Of a stretch of 64,000 nt of DNA, positions 48,581-60,342 are shown piece by piece. The stretch covers positions 21,475,525 through 21,539,524 of the forward strand of contig CM037879.1 in the NCBI GenBank assembly GCA_021292165.1, read 5' to 3'. Made by a program: the position numbers and the translations under genes. Each line of letters starts with the position of its first letter. Within the stretch, counting starts at the first letter, position 1. The notes beneath the pieces were generated by a model. That model made no database searches and was not told the DNA's origin. It saw nothing but the letters and a program-made list of their open reading frames with translations. This stretch comes from Shinisaurus crocodilurus (Eukaryota > Chordata > Lepidosauria > Squamata > Shinisauridae).

Positions 48581-50919
48581 ATAACGATCTGATGGTTATC
48601 TTAGATGGGCAGATAAGCCACAGAGACGCAGTTTGGAGAAATTCGGCAGTTATAGAGTTAAAGAAATTTGTTTACTATTTGTAAGAACGGTTTGTAAATA
48701 AACCGGGGAAGGCATGTTGCTAAAGCTGGGAGCTGATAACAGTGGCTTGGAATGCAGCACAACTGAAGTATGCAGAAACAGAGAGACGGGAGGATTTTTC
48801 GTTTTGGAAGCAACTGAAACGGAGGTGCCAGGCTTGGCAAAATCCGAGGTTCGGGCAGCTACTAGGCTGAAAAGTGAACAACGCTGGACACAAGGATTTC
48901 GTATTCCACAGCTTGCTGGTGTGATTGTAAAGGAGCTGTATCGGGCAAAAGAAATAATCTTCAGGAGGCTCTGTGTGTCAACTCATTTGAGTCCAGACTA
49001 CAGGCAGGAGGATCATATTTCATTTACAGTCTTCTTCACACAGCAGCGGATCAGCTATCTTTTGCACTGTATCAACAAGTGGCTTGGATTACAAATGCGT
49101 GGATTACGTCTGATGTGGGTAAAGCGTCTGGAGCGTCATGTCGCAGCAAAGCAAAGTCACGTGGGACAAACGTATCTCGGGAAACTTGATACTACAGCGG
49201 AGGCTGTATCAAACCAGTGGAGGCGTGGTTTTGAAACAACAGAGAAAAGCAGCGCGGCAGTTTTGAACAGAGAAAGCTGTGCTTAAAATGGGAAGCTGTT
49301 CTTCATTTTCTTCATGTGGGATCACAGAAGAAGGAGCTTGAAATCAGCAGGGGTGCTGCTGAAGGGACAAACCTTTGTGTTTTAACCCAGGACATAACAA
49401 AATGGACATTATTTTGTTGTGAGCAGAAACAGTGGATTGTTTAAACGAAGCTTTCTGTGTTGGACATGAATAAGCAGAAGGAGGACTATGTAAATGGTCA
49501 GAAGTTTAACAGTCATGTTTTTTGAAAATGTATTTCTTGAAAGTTGGATAACTTGGAATCAAGAAAGTGTAATATATGCTCTGAAATGTCAGGAAATGTA
49601 CTGAATGTATATATGACTTGAGTATATTGTGGATTTTTCTGTAGCAAAATGTAAAATACTGAATAATTAGTAGGTATGTTTATATGGCAAAGCTAAGAGA
49701 TGGATTATTTCTTTTATACTGTAATGATGTAAATAAAGAAATGGAAAGTTGTACTGATGCAACTATAAAAAGGTTAAATGCTTATATGTATGACATGTAC
49801 ATGCATGCATATCACATGATTGTTTGATCATTTAGATTCACAGGCTTGTGAAAGAAAATGCAAACTCTGGTGGGGAAAGCATTGGGAAATTGTAATTTTC
49901 ACATGAAAGGTAATTTTGTGCACATAAACAAGGGATGCTAGCTTCAACAGGTAAACTGGAAGGCAAGCTGAAAAACATTTCATTCAATTTGTTCTTGATA
50001 ATCTTGTGGATACTCTGATGGTTTTTAGAGGAAAGGCACGTTATTTCATGATGTCAATTGATCAATACACGAGGTACAGGTTGTGTACATGTTAGATAGA
50101 AAGCTGGAGTATTGAACAAAGTCAAGGTGTTTTGTGCTTGGGTGGGAAACAAGCATATTACCCATGTTACCTATTTCTTTTCAGATATGGGGAAGTTCAA
50201 TTCTGTGCATGTTTTGATGACTTTCTAACAAGATGTGATATTGAACACATGGATTGTGTGGAAGAGTAAACAAACACTCAGAAGAGGTGATACTAATTTG
50301 GATAATGAGGTTTGGGTAGAAGCTCTTAAATGTTTTGATTATGTACATGATAGAAGTTTTAGTTCTGTGTGATGAACTGTACACCTTATAGAAAGTAGTG
50401 TAGAAGGAAGAATCTTCTGGAGAAACATTTCAGGATCTTGGATCTGATATGTAGGTACATACACCTCAAAGTTAGAAGAAATCTGTAAGGGAGCTTACAT
50501 GAGATTTTTCTAGAAATGAGAATATTGTGTTTCACATGAACAACACTTGGATAGTGAGATTATCCAGAAGTGTTAAGTATAATGCTGAATGAAAATGTGA
50601 GATCATTTTTCAAAATTAATTCTATTAATGCAGGGGATGCATCAAGGGCAGAGTCAGAATAGAAAAGCATTTGCTGAAAGACAGTCAGGTAAATTTGAAA
50701 AACTGATACACATTTGGTTTAGTGGAGACTAAACAAATGATTGTTCATCATTGGTGCAAATTTATTGGAACAGGAACCTGATAACTGATGAGATAAGGAA
50801 CAGGTGAGTCAAACAACCTGTGAGATATCAGGATGAATTTGCAGGGAAAAACCATTTGAAACTTCAAAATTTCAAAGAGGTGAAAAAATTGTCTGTTAAG
50901 GAAGCTGAACCATAGCTTC
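48581..50919 (+). other. Copia element interior, gag/integrase region not recognised
   Basis: Contains one 190-codon open frame (48714-49286) with no family I can recognise. The rest is AT-rich and full of stops. It may be decayed gag and integrase, judged by position only. Confidence 0.45.
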
Positions 50920-52245
50920 AGGCTATGCAAGCTGAGTTGAATTCTTTGGATAAAGAACAAAACATGGAAGCTGGAGAAACAAACAGCAGTCCATGGAACT
51001 CATTGTTACCAGATAGATTTTTTAAGTGAAAACTAACCAGATTGGAAAAAGGTTATATGACAAATAGCAAGATTGGTTGCTTGTGATTTTTTGCTTTAGT
51101 TAAAAGGAGCTGGAAAATCATAAGTGAGTGCAACAACAATTTGCTTTGGAAACAGTTAGACTGATGTTTAAGAATGTGGATAGATGTATGAATATTTCAC
51201 AAGTTGAAATATTGGAACATAAGCATTTTAAATGAGAGGAAGTCTTTGGAAAACTGTCTGAGATTTTCTGTAGAAAAGCTAGAATCAGCTGGAGGCTGGA
51301 ATTCTGTTTTGAACTCAAACATTGTTGAAGTGAGATTTGCACAGAGAGGCAGATCAATGTTTGTTTGTTAAACAGGAGGAACAGAGACATAGACTGTATG
51401 TACTTTGTTTAGATGGGTGATCTATTGTTTTTTCTGGACAGATAAAAGCAATATGATATAATTGATCCAGGGTTTGGAATTTCATTGAATTGAAACTGCT
51501 TGGTGGTGGATCAACTGTTTATTTGTAAATAGAGGTTGAGGGAGAACCAAGAGGGCAGTATCTTACTGCAACAAACCAGAGAAATATCATGGATGTGATT
51601 GAGAATTTTGGAGATAGTTAACTCAGTGAGAGACTCCAAATAATTGAGGATTTTCAAGCACATGCTGATGGAAAAGCAGTTTGAATGCTACACAGAAGCA
51701 TTGGGCTGTTGAGCTTTACTGTACAAGCAACAAGGCCAGGTATTGCTGTCAGTGTAATGGGCAGACTGTTAGACCAACAGGACATGCTTGGAGAGCTCTG
51801 AAAAGGAGTTGAGTGTTATCTGGAAGGAACATCATACTTCAGACTAAGAGTTACAAGTCAGAGCACAGGTGGCTTACAGATTCACAGAAATGCCAGTTGT
51901 GGTTGTGATAGTAAGAACAACAAGAACACACCTGAAGTTTGTTATTTTTATAATCATACTTTGTTTGATTGATTTTGTAGAAACAATCATTTAGAAGTTA
52001 GAGTTCAACTGAAGCTGAACTGATTGCATTTGTTTAAATAGTTTAAATTGTAAAAAATGTTTAAATGATGCTGAGATTGATGTGAAAAACCTATTACAGT
52101 TTTTTCAGGAAACCAAGGCAGGATTGCTATGCTGCAGGCAGATAGCAATACACAACGTTTTGGGTTTGCAAATAAAACTGTGTCATAAGGAGGGATACAT
52201 CAGAAGTGATTTGATGGTGGTTCAAATTTTTGACAGGTAAAGTAA
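50920..52245 (+). pseudogene. Decayed copia-type pol (reverse transcriptase and RNase H)
   Basis: Short motif remnants appear in copia order across all three frames: a LNSLDKEQ-like block (about 50933), ARLVA (51067), a CLR...W block in place of the LYGLKQ region (51252-51310), TRPGIAVSV (about 51730), YLEGT (about 51817), STEAELIAF (52005-52031), NQG (about 52110) and a MV..IF block (about 52215). Stops and frameshifts break every segment. Family knowledge: these blocks lie in reverse transcriptase, RNase H and the pol C terminus of Ty1/copia elements. Confidence 0.8.
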
Positions 52246-52353
52246 TTCCTGCAGAAGTTTTTTTTTATCAAAGTCCATAGATGAAGGAACAGCATCAGAT
52301 GTCAACAAAGCTGTTGCTGTTGTATGAGGTAAATAACCACGTTCTGTGCAAAT

Positions 52354-52368
52354 GCAAAAGCAGGGGGA
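52354..52368 (+). other. Polypurine tract of copia-type element
   Basis: GCAAAAGCAGGGGGA sits directly against the 3' LTR, the usual plus-strand primer. Confidence 0.75.
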
Positions 52369-52919
52369 TGTTAGGTTTTGCATAGGCAGAACGAGATTAC
52401 CACCTGACATCGGGATTATCACCTGACCTGGTGAGTGTTACTTGAGTTCAAGTACAGAAGGTCTTTGGTCAGGAGACATAGTCTCGAGGTGATGTGACTC
52501 AGCAGCCTTGAACAGGTTTGGATAAACATGTTGATGAATAAGTTATACTACTGGGTGAGTAATGTCCTATTTATAGGTGCAGGGTCTGGGGTATATAAGC
52601 TAGCACACTTGCTGATAGCTTACACTTCCCTTCCGTCATTCCTCTTCATCTCTCTCTGCTGCTTGTTCGTCTCAGCACGACATGTGGATTGTTCTGGACT
52701 TCACTTCATCTAGCCTTACCACTGGGGTAGTGGGTTTGAGTCTGCAATGATGTAGTGAGTAGAAATGCATTGATTGCCTTAATCCCATGTAATTGGGTCT
52801 TACAAATAAACTCTTTAATCTTTATTAACTGCTGTTATCTCCTCCTTCCGCTTGCGTGACTGGGACTGAGGGTCATTGGCTAGGGGAGCTTTTGAACCCG
52901 GGTCAGTCCAACTCTCACA
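52369..52919 (+). repeat. 3' LTR of copia-type element
   Basis: Base-for-base the same as the 5' LTR at a constant offset of 4355, including TATA box and AATAAA. Confidence 0.93.
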
Positions 52920-52970
52920 CACCCCTGTCCACATGTTTATTGGCACTCTCAAATAATTCTGTGAAACAGG
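52920..52970 (-). mobile_element. CR1 LINE, right part after the LTR element
   Basis: After the CACCC duplication the CR1 sequence continues (CTGTCCACATGTTTATTGGC, ACTCTCAAATAATTCTGTGA), confirming that the LTR element inserted into an older CR1. Confidence 0.75.
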
Positions 52971-54290
52971 ACTCAGTGACCATCTCTCAGGTTTGCAGTG
53001 AAATATTGATTTAGAGAAGACAAAGTCATCATTTGAGGCTCCCATAGTGGGTGGTGGGTGTGAAAGTTCCAGGATGGGAGAAGATCCTGAGCAGTGCTTG
53101 AATTATTCGGGTGCAGAGAGCTCCTTCCCCACTTCTTATGTCACTTACTCTTTTTAGAAGGCTGTGGGGTGGGGGGGGGTGATTTGGTTAAATATGTGTG
53201 TGTGGGGGGACACTTGCTGATTTCATTACGCCTCCTGTACTTTCCCCATCCACATTGCAAGCACTGATCCAGAGTCAGATGGAGTTTGCCTCCCTGCCAA
53301 ATGAGGTCTGGTAGTGCAGCTGCTTCTACAGAATTTGGATGAGATTTCAGAAAGGGGTAAGATATTGCCAGGCAGATGGTTGATCCGCAGTTCTCCATAG
53401 TTCCTGACTCATAAGAACAGGTGGCTACCCATGTGGTTGTACAGGAAGACATCTGCCCACTGAACAGGTGGTTGATGCTCTGGGGTGGAGTCGAAGGTAG
53501 ATGAATTTAGAAAGCCCCCCCCCCCCATGTTTGAGAAATGTTGCATTAGGAATTCAGTGGCCTTAATAAACTGACGATTGCTGATCACGTGTTAGGAAAT
53601 GTACTATGACAGCCATTTTTAAAATTACTGTGAAATAATCCAAAAGTGGGGCAATACCTCTATTGGCTGATTACCTGGGAGTAAACCCTATGGAATTTAA
53701 CCGGGTTTCACTCTTGAGCAGCCATGTATAGGATTTGTCTGTTACACTCTCTGCTAGATGTGAATTGATTTTGGGATGCAGAGGCTGCTGGGATGAACAA
53801 TGTCTGTTCCCCATATTTTGAAAATATAGTATCTTTCATTACGTAATATGTGCAGCACAGTTGTATATATGTTTACTTGAAAGTAAGTCCCACTGGTCAA
53901 TGGGCCTTTCTCTGTATAAATGCAGCCTTCCCAAGTGCCCTTCAGATGTGTTGGATTCCAACTCCCAGTGTCCCCCCAGCCAGCACACCTGGAAGGCATG
54001 AGATTGGGAAAGGCTGCTATAAATCTATTGCGGATGGCAGCCTAATACATGAAACCTAGACTGATGTTATTACAATTGCAACTTTTGCTAAAAGTATTTG
54101 CTAATACATTTATTGCCCTTCCCAGGGAAGGGGGCTGATTGCATTGCCCATTTAAAGTGGCTGGGAGTGAGGTGAATTACACCGCTGTTCTCAGAAATAA
54201 ACATATTTTTGCCTACACACACCAATTTATACAATTAAAATTATTTTTTTAAATGAATGCTTGACCAGAAACATGAACTAGAAAAAGAGC
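52971..54290. other. Intergenic, mostly unrecognised
   Basis: Holds a diverged palindromic hAT-like repeat (53925-54020) and CAATCCTATGCA-type fragments (53683-53735, 53860-53925). No gene recognised. Confidence 0.45.
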
Positions 54291-54399
54291 TGCAATCCTA
54301 TGCTCATTTACCTACGAGTAAACCCCATTAAGCTCACTTCCAAGTAAACGTGTAAAGGATCGCACTGGAATTCTCATAAGGAGAAATTGAACCATTCCG

Positions 54400-54628
54400 A
54401 GGACGGCGATGCCCGGAGCAATCAGGCCGCACTTCGGAAGCTGCTCTCGCAAAAAACTATGAGCTTGTCTCGTGAGGGTTCCTGTACGACGTCAGAGGGG
54501 GGCGGCGCGAGAAAGGAACATGCGCAGAAAACACGGAAGCGGTGAGGGAGCGGCTGGGCTGGATAAATAAGGGATGTTGCCAGCAAGGCTTGCCGAGCGT
54601 TTTTGTGAGGCTCGGGGCCGCTAGTAAG
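54400..54628 (+). promoter_or_regulatory. CUL9: Probable CUL9 promoter and 5' noncoding exon
   Basis: CpG-rich block containing a CRE-like ACGACGTCA (about 54486), GGGGGGCGGCG (Sp1-like, about 54497), CATGCGCAG (NRF-1-like half) and ACGGAAGCGG (ETS-like, about 54534). A donor CTAGTAAG/GTAGGC lies at 54628/54629. It is the only CpG island-like block between MRPL2 and the CUL9 coding exons, 5.7 kb upstream of the ATG. Inference from composition and motifs. Confidence 0.6.
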
Positions 54629-54885
54629 GTAGGCGTAAAACTGAAGCTTCGGGACTCTGTTGCTTTGCGCCTTCCGACGAGGCTGAATCTCCCCGCCGAC
54701 CCCTTATGTGTTCGAGACGAGGCGCGCGCCGTCTGTGTTAGCGCCGCGCAGGACCCGCCCCCTGACAGCTGCCCGTTAGACTCGTGCTTGCCCTCCCAGT
54801 GGGCGGGGCTGTGTAGGGAGCGTTGACTTCGGGGGGCCTGTATGAAGTGGGCTAGGCTGACCTATAGTAGCACGGCAGAGTAGGC

Positions 54886-55060
54886 CTACCTAATCCTCCT
54901 CCTCCTCCATTTTATCCTCACAACAACCCTGTGAGGTAGGTTAGAAATTGAGTCAGTGACTGGCCCAAAATCACCCAGTCAGCTTCATGGCTGAGTGGGG
55001 ACTAGAACCCGGGTCTCCTGAGTCCCAGTCTAACACTCTAACCACTACACTGGCTCTCTA
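54886..55060 (-). repeat. tRNA-derived SINE, reverse copy
   Basis: CCATTTTATCCTCACAACAA, CCCTGTGAGGTAGGTTAG and CACTCTAACCACTACACTGG; lacks the 3' end. Confidence 0.75.
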
Positions 55061-55103
55061 TGAGGTATCTATGGCACCTCATGATACCTGAAGGCCTTTT
55101 GTA

Positions 55104-55187
55104 CCAGAGGTGGGCAACTTATGGCCCTTCAGATGTTTTGGTCTACAAGTACCATCAGCCCTAGCCCGTTTAGCCATTGGTGAGGGA
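55104..55187. repeat. hAT-like MITE, left half
   Basis: CAGAGGTGGGCAACTTATGG and the central arms; the right end is missing. Confidence 0.5.
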
Positions 55188-55394
55188 TGAGAAGAGAAGA
55201 GAGGGAAGGCAGAAGAAAAGCCCAGGCCAGGGAGATTGTACCAGCAGCTTCAGAAGAAACCTTCAGTTGGCCTGAGAGAACTGGTGTATGTTTGGTTGCG
55301 GGGGGGACGGGGGACGGACACGTTTGCTTGTTTGTGTATTTAAACATTGTAAACCGCTTTGGGTGCCTTAGCAGAAAGGTGGTATAGAAATGTA

Positions 55395-55697
55395 ATAAAT
55401 CAGACCAAGGGTCCATCTAGCCCAGCATTCTGTTCACACAGTGGCCAACCGACTGTCCATGGGATCCCACAAGCAGGACATGAGTGCAGCAGCACCCTCC
55501 TGCCCATGTTCCCCAGCAACTGGAGTACATAGGCATACTGCCAATGATACTGGAGGAAGCATATAGCCATCAGGACTAGCCATCATAGTCTTCTCCGCCA
55601 TGAATTTGTCCAATCCCCTTTTAAAGCCATGCAGACTGGTGGCCATCACTACATCTTGTGGAAGTGAATTTCATAGTTTGACTATGCACTGTGTGAA
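55395..55697 (-). mobile_element. CR1 LINE 3' fragment
   Basis: CAGACCAAGGGTCCATCTAG, CATAGGCATACTGCCAATGA and CACTACATCTTGTGGAAGTG match the longer CR1 at 46786. Followed at 55704-55796 by a hAT-like palindromic fragment. Confidence 0.8.
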
Positions 55698-55861
55698 GAA
55701 GTCCCATCAGCCCCAGCCAACATGGCTAATGATCAGCAATTAAGGGAGTTGTAGTCCAAAACATCTGGAGGGCACCAGGTTGGGGAAGCCTGGTCTAAAA
55801 CAAATGCCCAAAGGAAATGGGGAAAACAATGACAGTATTTGCGGCACCTTAAAGACTAACA

Positions 55862-57950
55862 TATAATTATAATTATAATTTCTTACCCGCCTCTCCATCT
55901 AGATCGAGGCGGGGAACAGCAGAAAATATAAAATACATAAACTAGTCAAACACAACACATACTATTAAAACATCTTTAAAATATCTTAAAAACATCTTAA
56001 AAACATGCTAAAGGCATCCTACAATTCCATCAGTCTTATTATGGCTTTTTTAAATTCCAAGAGACTGGTAAGTTGATGAATCTCCAGCAGGCCAATCTCC
56101 TCCGGCAGGCCATTCCATAATCTGGAAGCAGCAGAAGAAAAGGTCCTCTGGGTAATACTTGTCAGCCTAGTTTTGGCTGACTGAAGTAGATTCTTCCCAG
56201 AGGACCGAAGTGTGCAGGGCGGATTGAGAAGGCGATCCCGTAGGTAGCCTGGGCCCAAACCATGTAGGGCTTTAAAGGTAATAACCAACACTTTATACTT
56301 CGCCCGGAAACTGATTGGCAGCCAGTGGAGTGCTTTTAAAACTGGTGTGATGTGGGCACCCCTAGGTGTACCAGTAGCCAGTCTGGCTGCCATATTTTGC
56401 ACTAGTTGAAGTTTCCAGACTAGGTATAAAGGTAGCCCTATGTACAGCGCATTCCAGAAGTCAAGCCTCGAAGTTACCAGCGCATGCACTACTGCCTTTA
56501 GGTCTTCCAACTCTAGGAAGGGGCGCAGCTGGCATATCAGCTGAAGCTGATAATAGGTACTCCTAGCCGTCACATCTATCTGGGATATCATTTGGAGCGA
56601 CGGATCCAGAAGCACCCCCAAGCTGCGTACACAGTCAGGGGGAGTGTAACCCCATCCAGAACTGGTTGACATACCTCCAAACCCAGGTTGTGGCCTTTGA
56701 CAGGAAGCACCTCCGTCTTGTCTGGATTCAGTTTCAGTTTATTTTTCCTCATCCAGCCCATTACTGCCTCCAGGCATTCATTCAGAGGAGACACACTGTC
56801 CTTAGCTGATGCTGTTGCCGAAGGCATAGAGAAATATATTTGGGTGTCATCAGCATACTGATAGCACCCCACCCCATGCCCCTGGATGATCTCTCCCAGC
56901 AGTTTCATGTAGATATTAAATAGCATTGGGGAAAGAATAGCTCCTTGTGGCACGCCACATAGCAGCTCATTTTTAGAGGAGCAGCTATCCCCAATCATCA
57001 CCATCTGGAACCTACCCAAGAGGTAGGACCGGAACCACTGAAGCACAGTGCCCCCGACTCCCAGTCCCCTCAGGCGTTCCAGAAGGATACCATGGTCGAT
57101 GGTATCGAAAGCCACTGAGAGGTCCAAAAGCACCAACAGGGACACATTCCCCATCGGTACTCAGGCGTAGATCATCTACTAAGGCGACCATAGCAGTCTC
57201 AACTCTGTATCCTGCTCTGAAGCCAGTTTGAAATGGGTCTAGAAAATCGGTGTCATCCAAAACTGCTTGGAGTTGGAAGGCAACCACCCTCTCGATCACC
57301 TTGCCCAAAAATGGAAGATTCGACACTGGTCTGTAATTGTTAAGGTCCAAGGGATCCAGGGAGGGCTTCTTTAGAAGCGGCCGTACCACCGCTTCTTTCA
57401 AACATGATGGAAAATTCCCTCCCTGGAGAGATGCATTAACAATACGTTGTAGTTGTAATCTAACTGCATCTCCTCCTTGGACAACCAACCAGGAAGGATA
57501 GGGATCGAGAGGGCAAGTACGGTAGTCCTCTTCACTCGACCAAGCAGCTTGTCCACGTCCTCGGTACTCACCAACTGAAACTGATCCAGTGTAATCCTAC
57601 TTGCGGAGTTACTGGACATTCCATTGTCTGCTTCTGCTACAATGAGGGCGTCTAAGTTGGCTCTTATCCGAGAGATTTTATCTGTGAAATGATCGTTAAA
57701 GGCATCACAGCGAGCAACCGTAGGCTCTAAAATCGGGTTCAGGGGGGAAGGTGTCTGCGTTAGACCCCCACCACCCTGAACAGCTCTTCTGGACACGAAT
57801 TCGCAGACGCAATGCGTACAGAGAAGAAAACTTTCTTCGCTGCACGTATTGCCACCCCATAGGAGCGAAGATGCTCTCTATGACGTGTCTTATGAGTTGA
57901 GTTTTCCGCCATCGGCGCTCCAGTCATCGTCCTTTCTGCTTCAGCTCCCT
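55862..57950 (-). mobile_element. L2-clade LINE, 3' half with intact catalytic box
   Basis: The minus strand carries PLLKKPSLDPLDLNNYRPVS, LPFLGKVIERVVAFQLQAVL, LDLSVAFDTIDHGILLERLR, CGVPQGAILSPMLFNIYMKL, YADDTQIYFSM, LNPDKTEVLPV and the C-terminal HWLPISFRAKYKVL block, in order but in at least three frames, so it is inactive. The family order is reverse transcriptase then the L2 C-terminal domain. The 5' part (endonuclease) is missing. Confidence 0.88.
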
Positions 57951-58027
57951 GATATCTGAAACATATATATTATGGCACAAGCTCTTGTGGACTAGAGTCT
58001 ACTTCATCAGATGCAACTAGCTGGAGA

Positions 58028-58028
58028 C

Positions 58029-58066
<38 letters not shown>

Positions 58067-58068
58067 TA
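58028..58068. repeat. (TTA)n microsatellite
   Basis: Fourteen or so TTA units, seen directly. A second trinucleotide tract, (AAT)n-(AAC)n, is at 58561-58611; the block between resembles a LINE 3' UTR. Confidence 0.95.
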
Positions 58069-58577
58069 CAGTATTTGTATACTGCTCCACATCAAGCAGC
58101 TCCACATCAAGCAGATTCCAGAGCGGTGAACAATAAAAAGACAAAAACAGATAAAAGAAACAAACAATACATTGAAAACAAACTAAAATTACATTGGTGG
58201 TTAGAGAGCAGAGAAGGCTTCCCGGAACAAGGAGGAGACTTGGGAAGTGTCCCAAAGGTGAAGGCACTGAGCAGTGTCAGTTCAACACTTAAAACCCTGA
58301 GGATTACCTTGCTAAGGGGGAGGTTACAGCCCACCCCCTTTTGGTGCACTTATCTTGGTGGGTTTTCCCCCATTTGCCGATGTGTTCCAATTGACAGCTA
58401 GGTACTTGACAGCTGCCGACTGTTTGCAGTGCAGCATATATGCAGTCTCACCTCATTACCCTTACTGTTTGACAGTTGTAACTGACAAGGCAGTAGACCA
58501 GGCAAGACTGCATATATTGGAAAGGCAAAAGAATGCACTTGTGCAACTCTGAAAGACTGACTAATAATAATAATAAT

Positions 58578-58609
<32 letters not shown>

Positions 58610-58611
58610 CG

Positions 58612-59613
58612 ATATTGCTAGCCGCTTCCTGCAACCCATGATGTGATCAGTCTCCCAGGTTCAGATGACACAACAACCCATCGTGAGTTCAACAATCCCT
58701 AGAACAAGCCATGGGTTGTCAGGGTGGCTTGTTGCCCCAAAGCAAGCCACCCTGCGAAAAGCGGTCTAGGTTTGAACAACATGGCAACCCACCGTGGCTA
58801 GTTACCCAAGATGGGTTCCCATGTATCCCTGTTGGTCCATTAGAAAAAAACTCCAAAATCAACTGTAGTTTGTATTTTGAGGGGGGGAAATAATGCACAT
58901 TCAATCTGATTTAAATGCTATATTATATAGACATTTTTATTGTCATACTTGTAATTTATTATAATTTAAAGACAATAGCATGTAGTTCCCTTACATTGTT
59001 TAAATTTGAGAGAAAAAGAAGGTACTGAAAACTGTTCACACATTAATAAATTTTAAGAACCCGAAGAACTGTGCATAAAATGCTGACAACCACTCACCAG
59101 TTTCGACAGATTTCAGCTCTTTCAATAAGGTTGTTGAGGCATCCTTTAGTTTTGCTGTCGCTACTTATTAATTCCATTGCACACTGAGACATAGATGTAT
59201 TTCAGTGACATATGTGTATTCTCTCACATACTTGCAAAGGATAGCACCTGAAAAACATTAATTACAGCTTTGAAACTGCCAGGCTTGTCTAATAATGTAT
59301 TTGCAGTTGGCACACATTCATTTTTACTAATAAACTTAAGAAACAAAATTTTCTGAGGAAAAATAAAGCATAGGAAAATTTTCTGCCCCACATCACTGAT
59401 TCCAATGTAGTATTAGGGTGCTTCCAGACGAGGCTTTTATCCGGCAATCACCCTGCTGCAAACAATGAATTTCACATTTGGTCCAGATGTTGTCTTCCAT
59501 TTGTAACTCTCCTATGTTTTCCCACTCCTCCTTCCATCTTTTTTCTTACCAAAAAAGATCTATTAAGGAGGAAAAATAGAACAGGTGTACACTGCCATCT
59601 GGAAGCACCCTTA
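58612..59613. other. Noncoding between LINE and CUL9
   Basis: Contains a foldback-family fragment (ACAACCCATCGTGAG, AAGCCATGGGTTGT, GGCAACCCACCGTGGC; 58670-58810), related to 62084. AT-rich otherwise; no gene recognised. Confidence 0.45.
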
Positions 59614-59711
59614 GGGCACAATCCTATGCATGTTCAGACAGAAAGAAGTCCTACAACTCGCACTGGAAGTTGTAGGACTTTTTCTGTCTAAACATGCATA
59701 GGATTGTACCC
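59614..59711. mobile_element. Harbinger-like MITE, 98 bp
   Basis: Inverted ends GGGCACAATCCTATGCATGT and GGGTACAATCCTATGCATGT, flanked by TTA (59611-59613, 59712-59714). Shortest intact copy of the family. Confidence 0.82.
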
Positions 59712-60342
59712 TTAGTGTATCACGTCAGTGGATACAGCATGGAACAAATAGGTTACAGTGGCTTTCACTCTTGCATTGTATCTTATTGTCAATATCTGAA
59801 TTCATTTTTGTGCAGCTTCACCTGTGGTTGGAGAATTTGATGTGTCGTGTGAGGTTTGCACAGAACGGAAGTTTCCCAGTACTTCAATAGGATTGTCATT
59901 AGGACTTGATTGAATTCTGTAGTTCTTCCTGAAACTTTGGGCTAGAGCAGGTTGTCCATATTCCAGATCAATACATTTCTAGAAACAATGAGTGCAAACT
60001 TGGGTATAGATACTTAACGGTATGAACATGCCCTGAGTGCCAAATGTGTTGACCCTGGTGAGGTTCTTTAAAGGGGCAGCCAGTAGTAGAAGCCGCACTG
60101 CCCATGTTGACATGGATGGATAGGTAGATGTAGCAGCACAGACCTCAAGCATTTGCCAACCTTGTTGACGATGCCCTCTCTCGGGATTATTTTCCTACAA
60201 CTACCTGAACTTGGAATACGGTAGATATCCCAAAGCAATGCTTGTGTGTTTTGCCACAGAGGACCTTCTTACCTGAGATTTCTATAGTTTTCTAGGCAAA
60301 GGTGGCTCCAGGGCCATGATGTCCTTTTCTCTCTACCAGCAG

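Larger units (their letters stand above)
48014..52919 (+). mobile_element. Complete Ty1/copia-type LTR retrotransposon, non-coding-competent
   Basis: 4906 bp. Two 551-bp LTRs (48014-48564, 52369-52919), identical at every base I compared, begin TG and end CA. A 5-bp duplication CACCC flanks the whole (48009-48013, 52920-52924). A primer site matching the initiator tRNA-Met anticodon arm follows the 5' LTR and a polypurine tract precedes the 3' LTR. The 3.8-kb interior has no long open pol frame, but copia reverse transcriptase, RNase H and C-terminal motif remnants occur in the proper order with stops and frameshifts. It must have been copied with proteins supplied in trans. Confidence 0.92.

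Noticed and set aside
48714..49286. 190-codon open frame just inside the copia-type element
   Set aside because: Sits where gag would start, but I recognise no gag or nucleocapsid motif, so I did not call it a gene.
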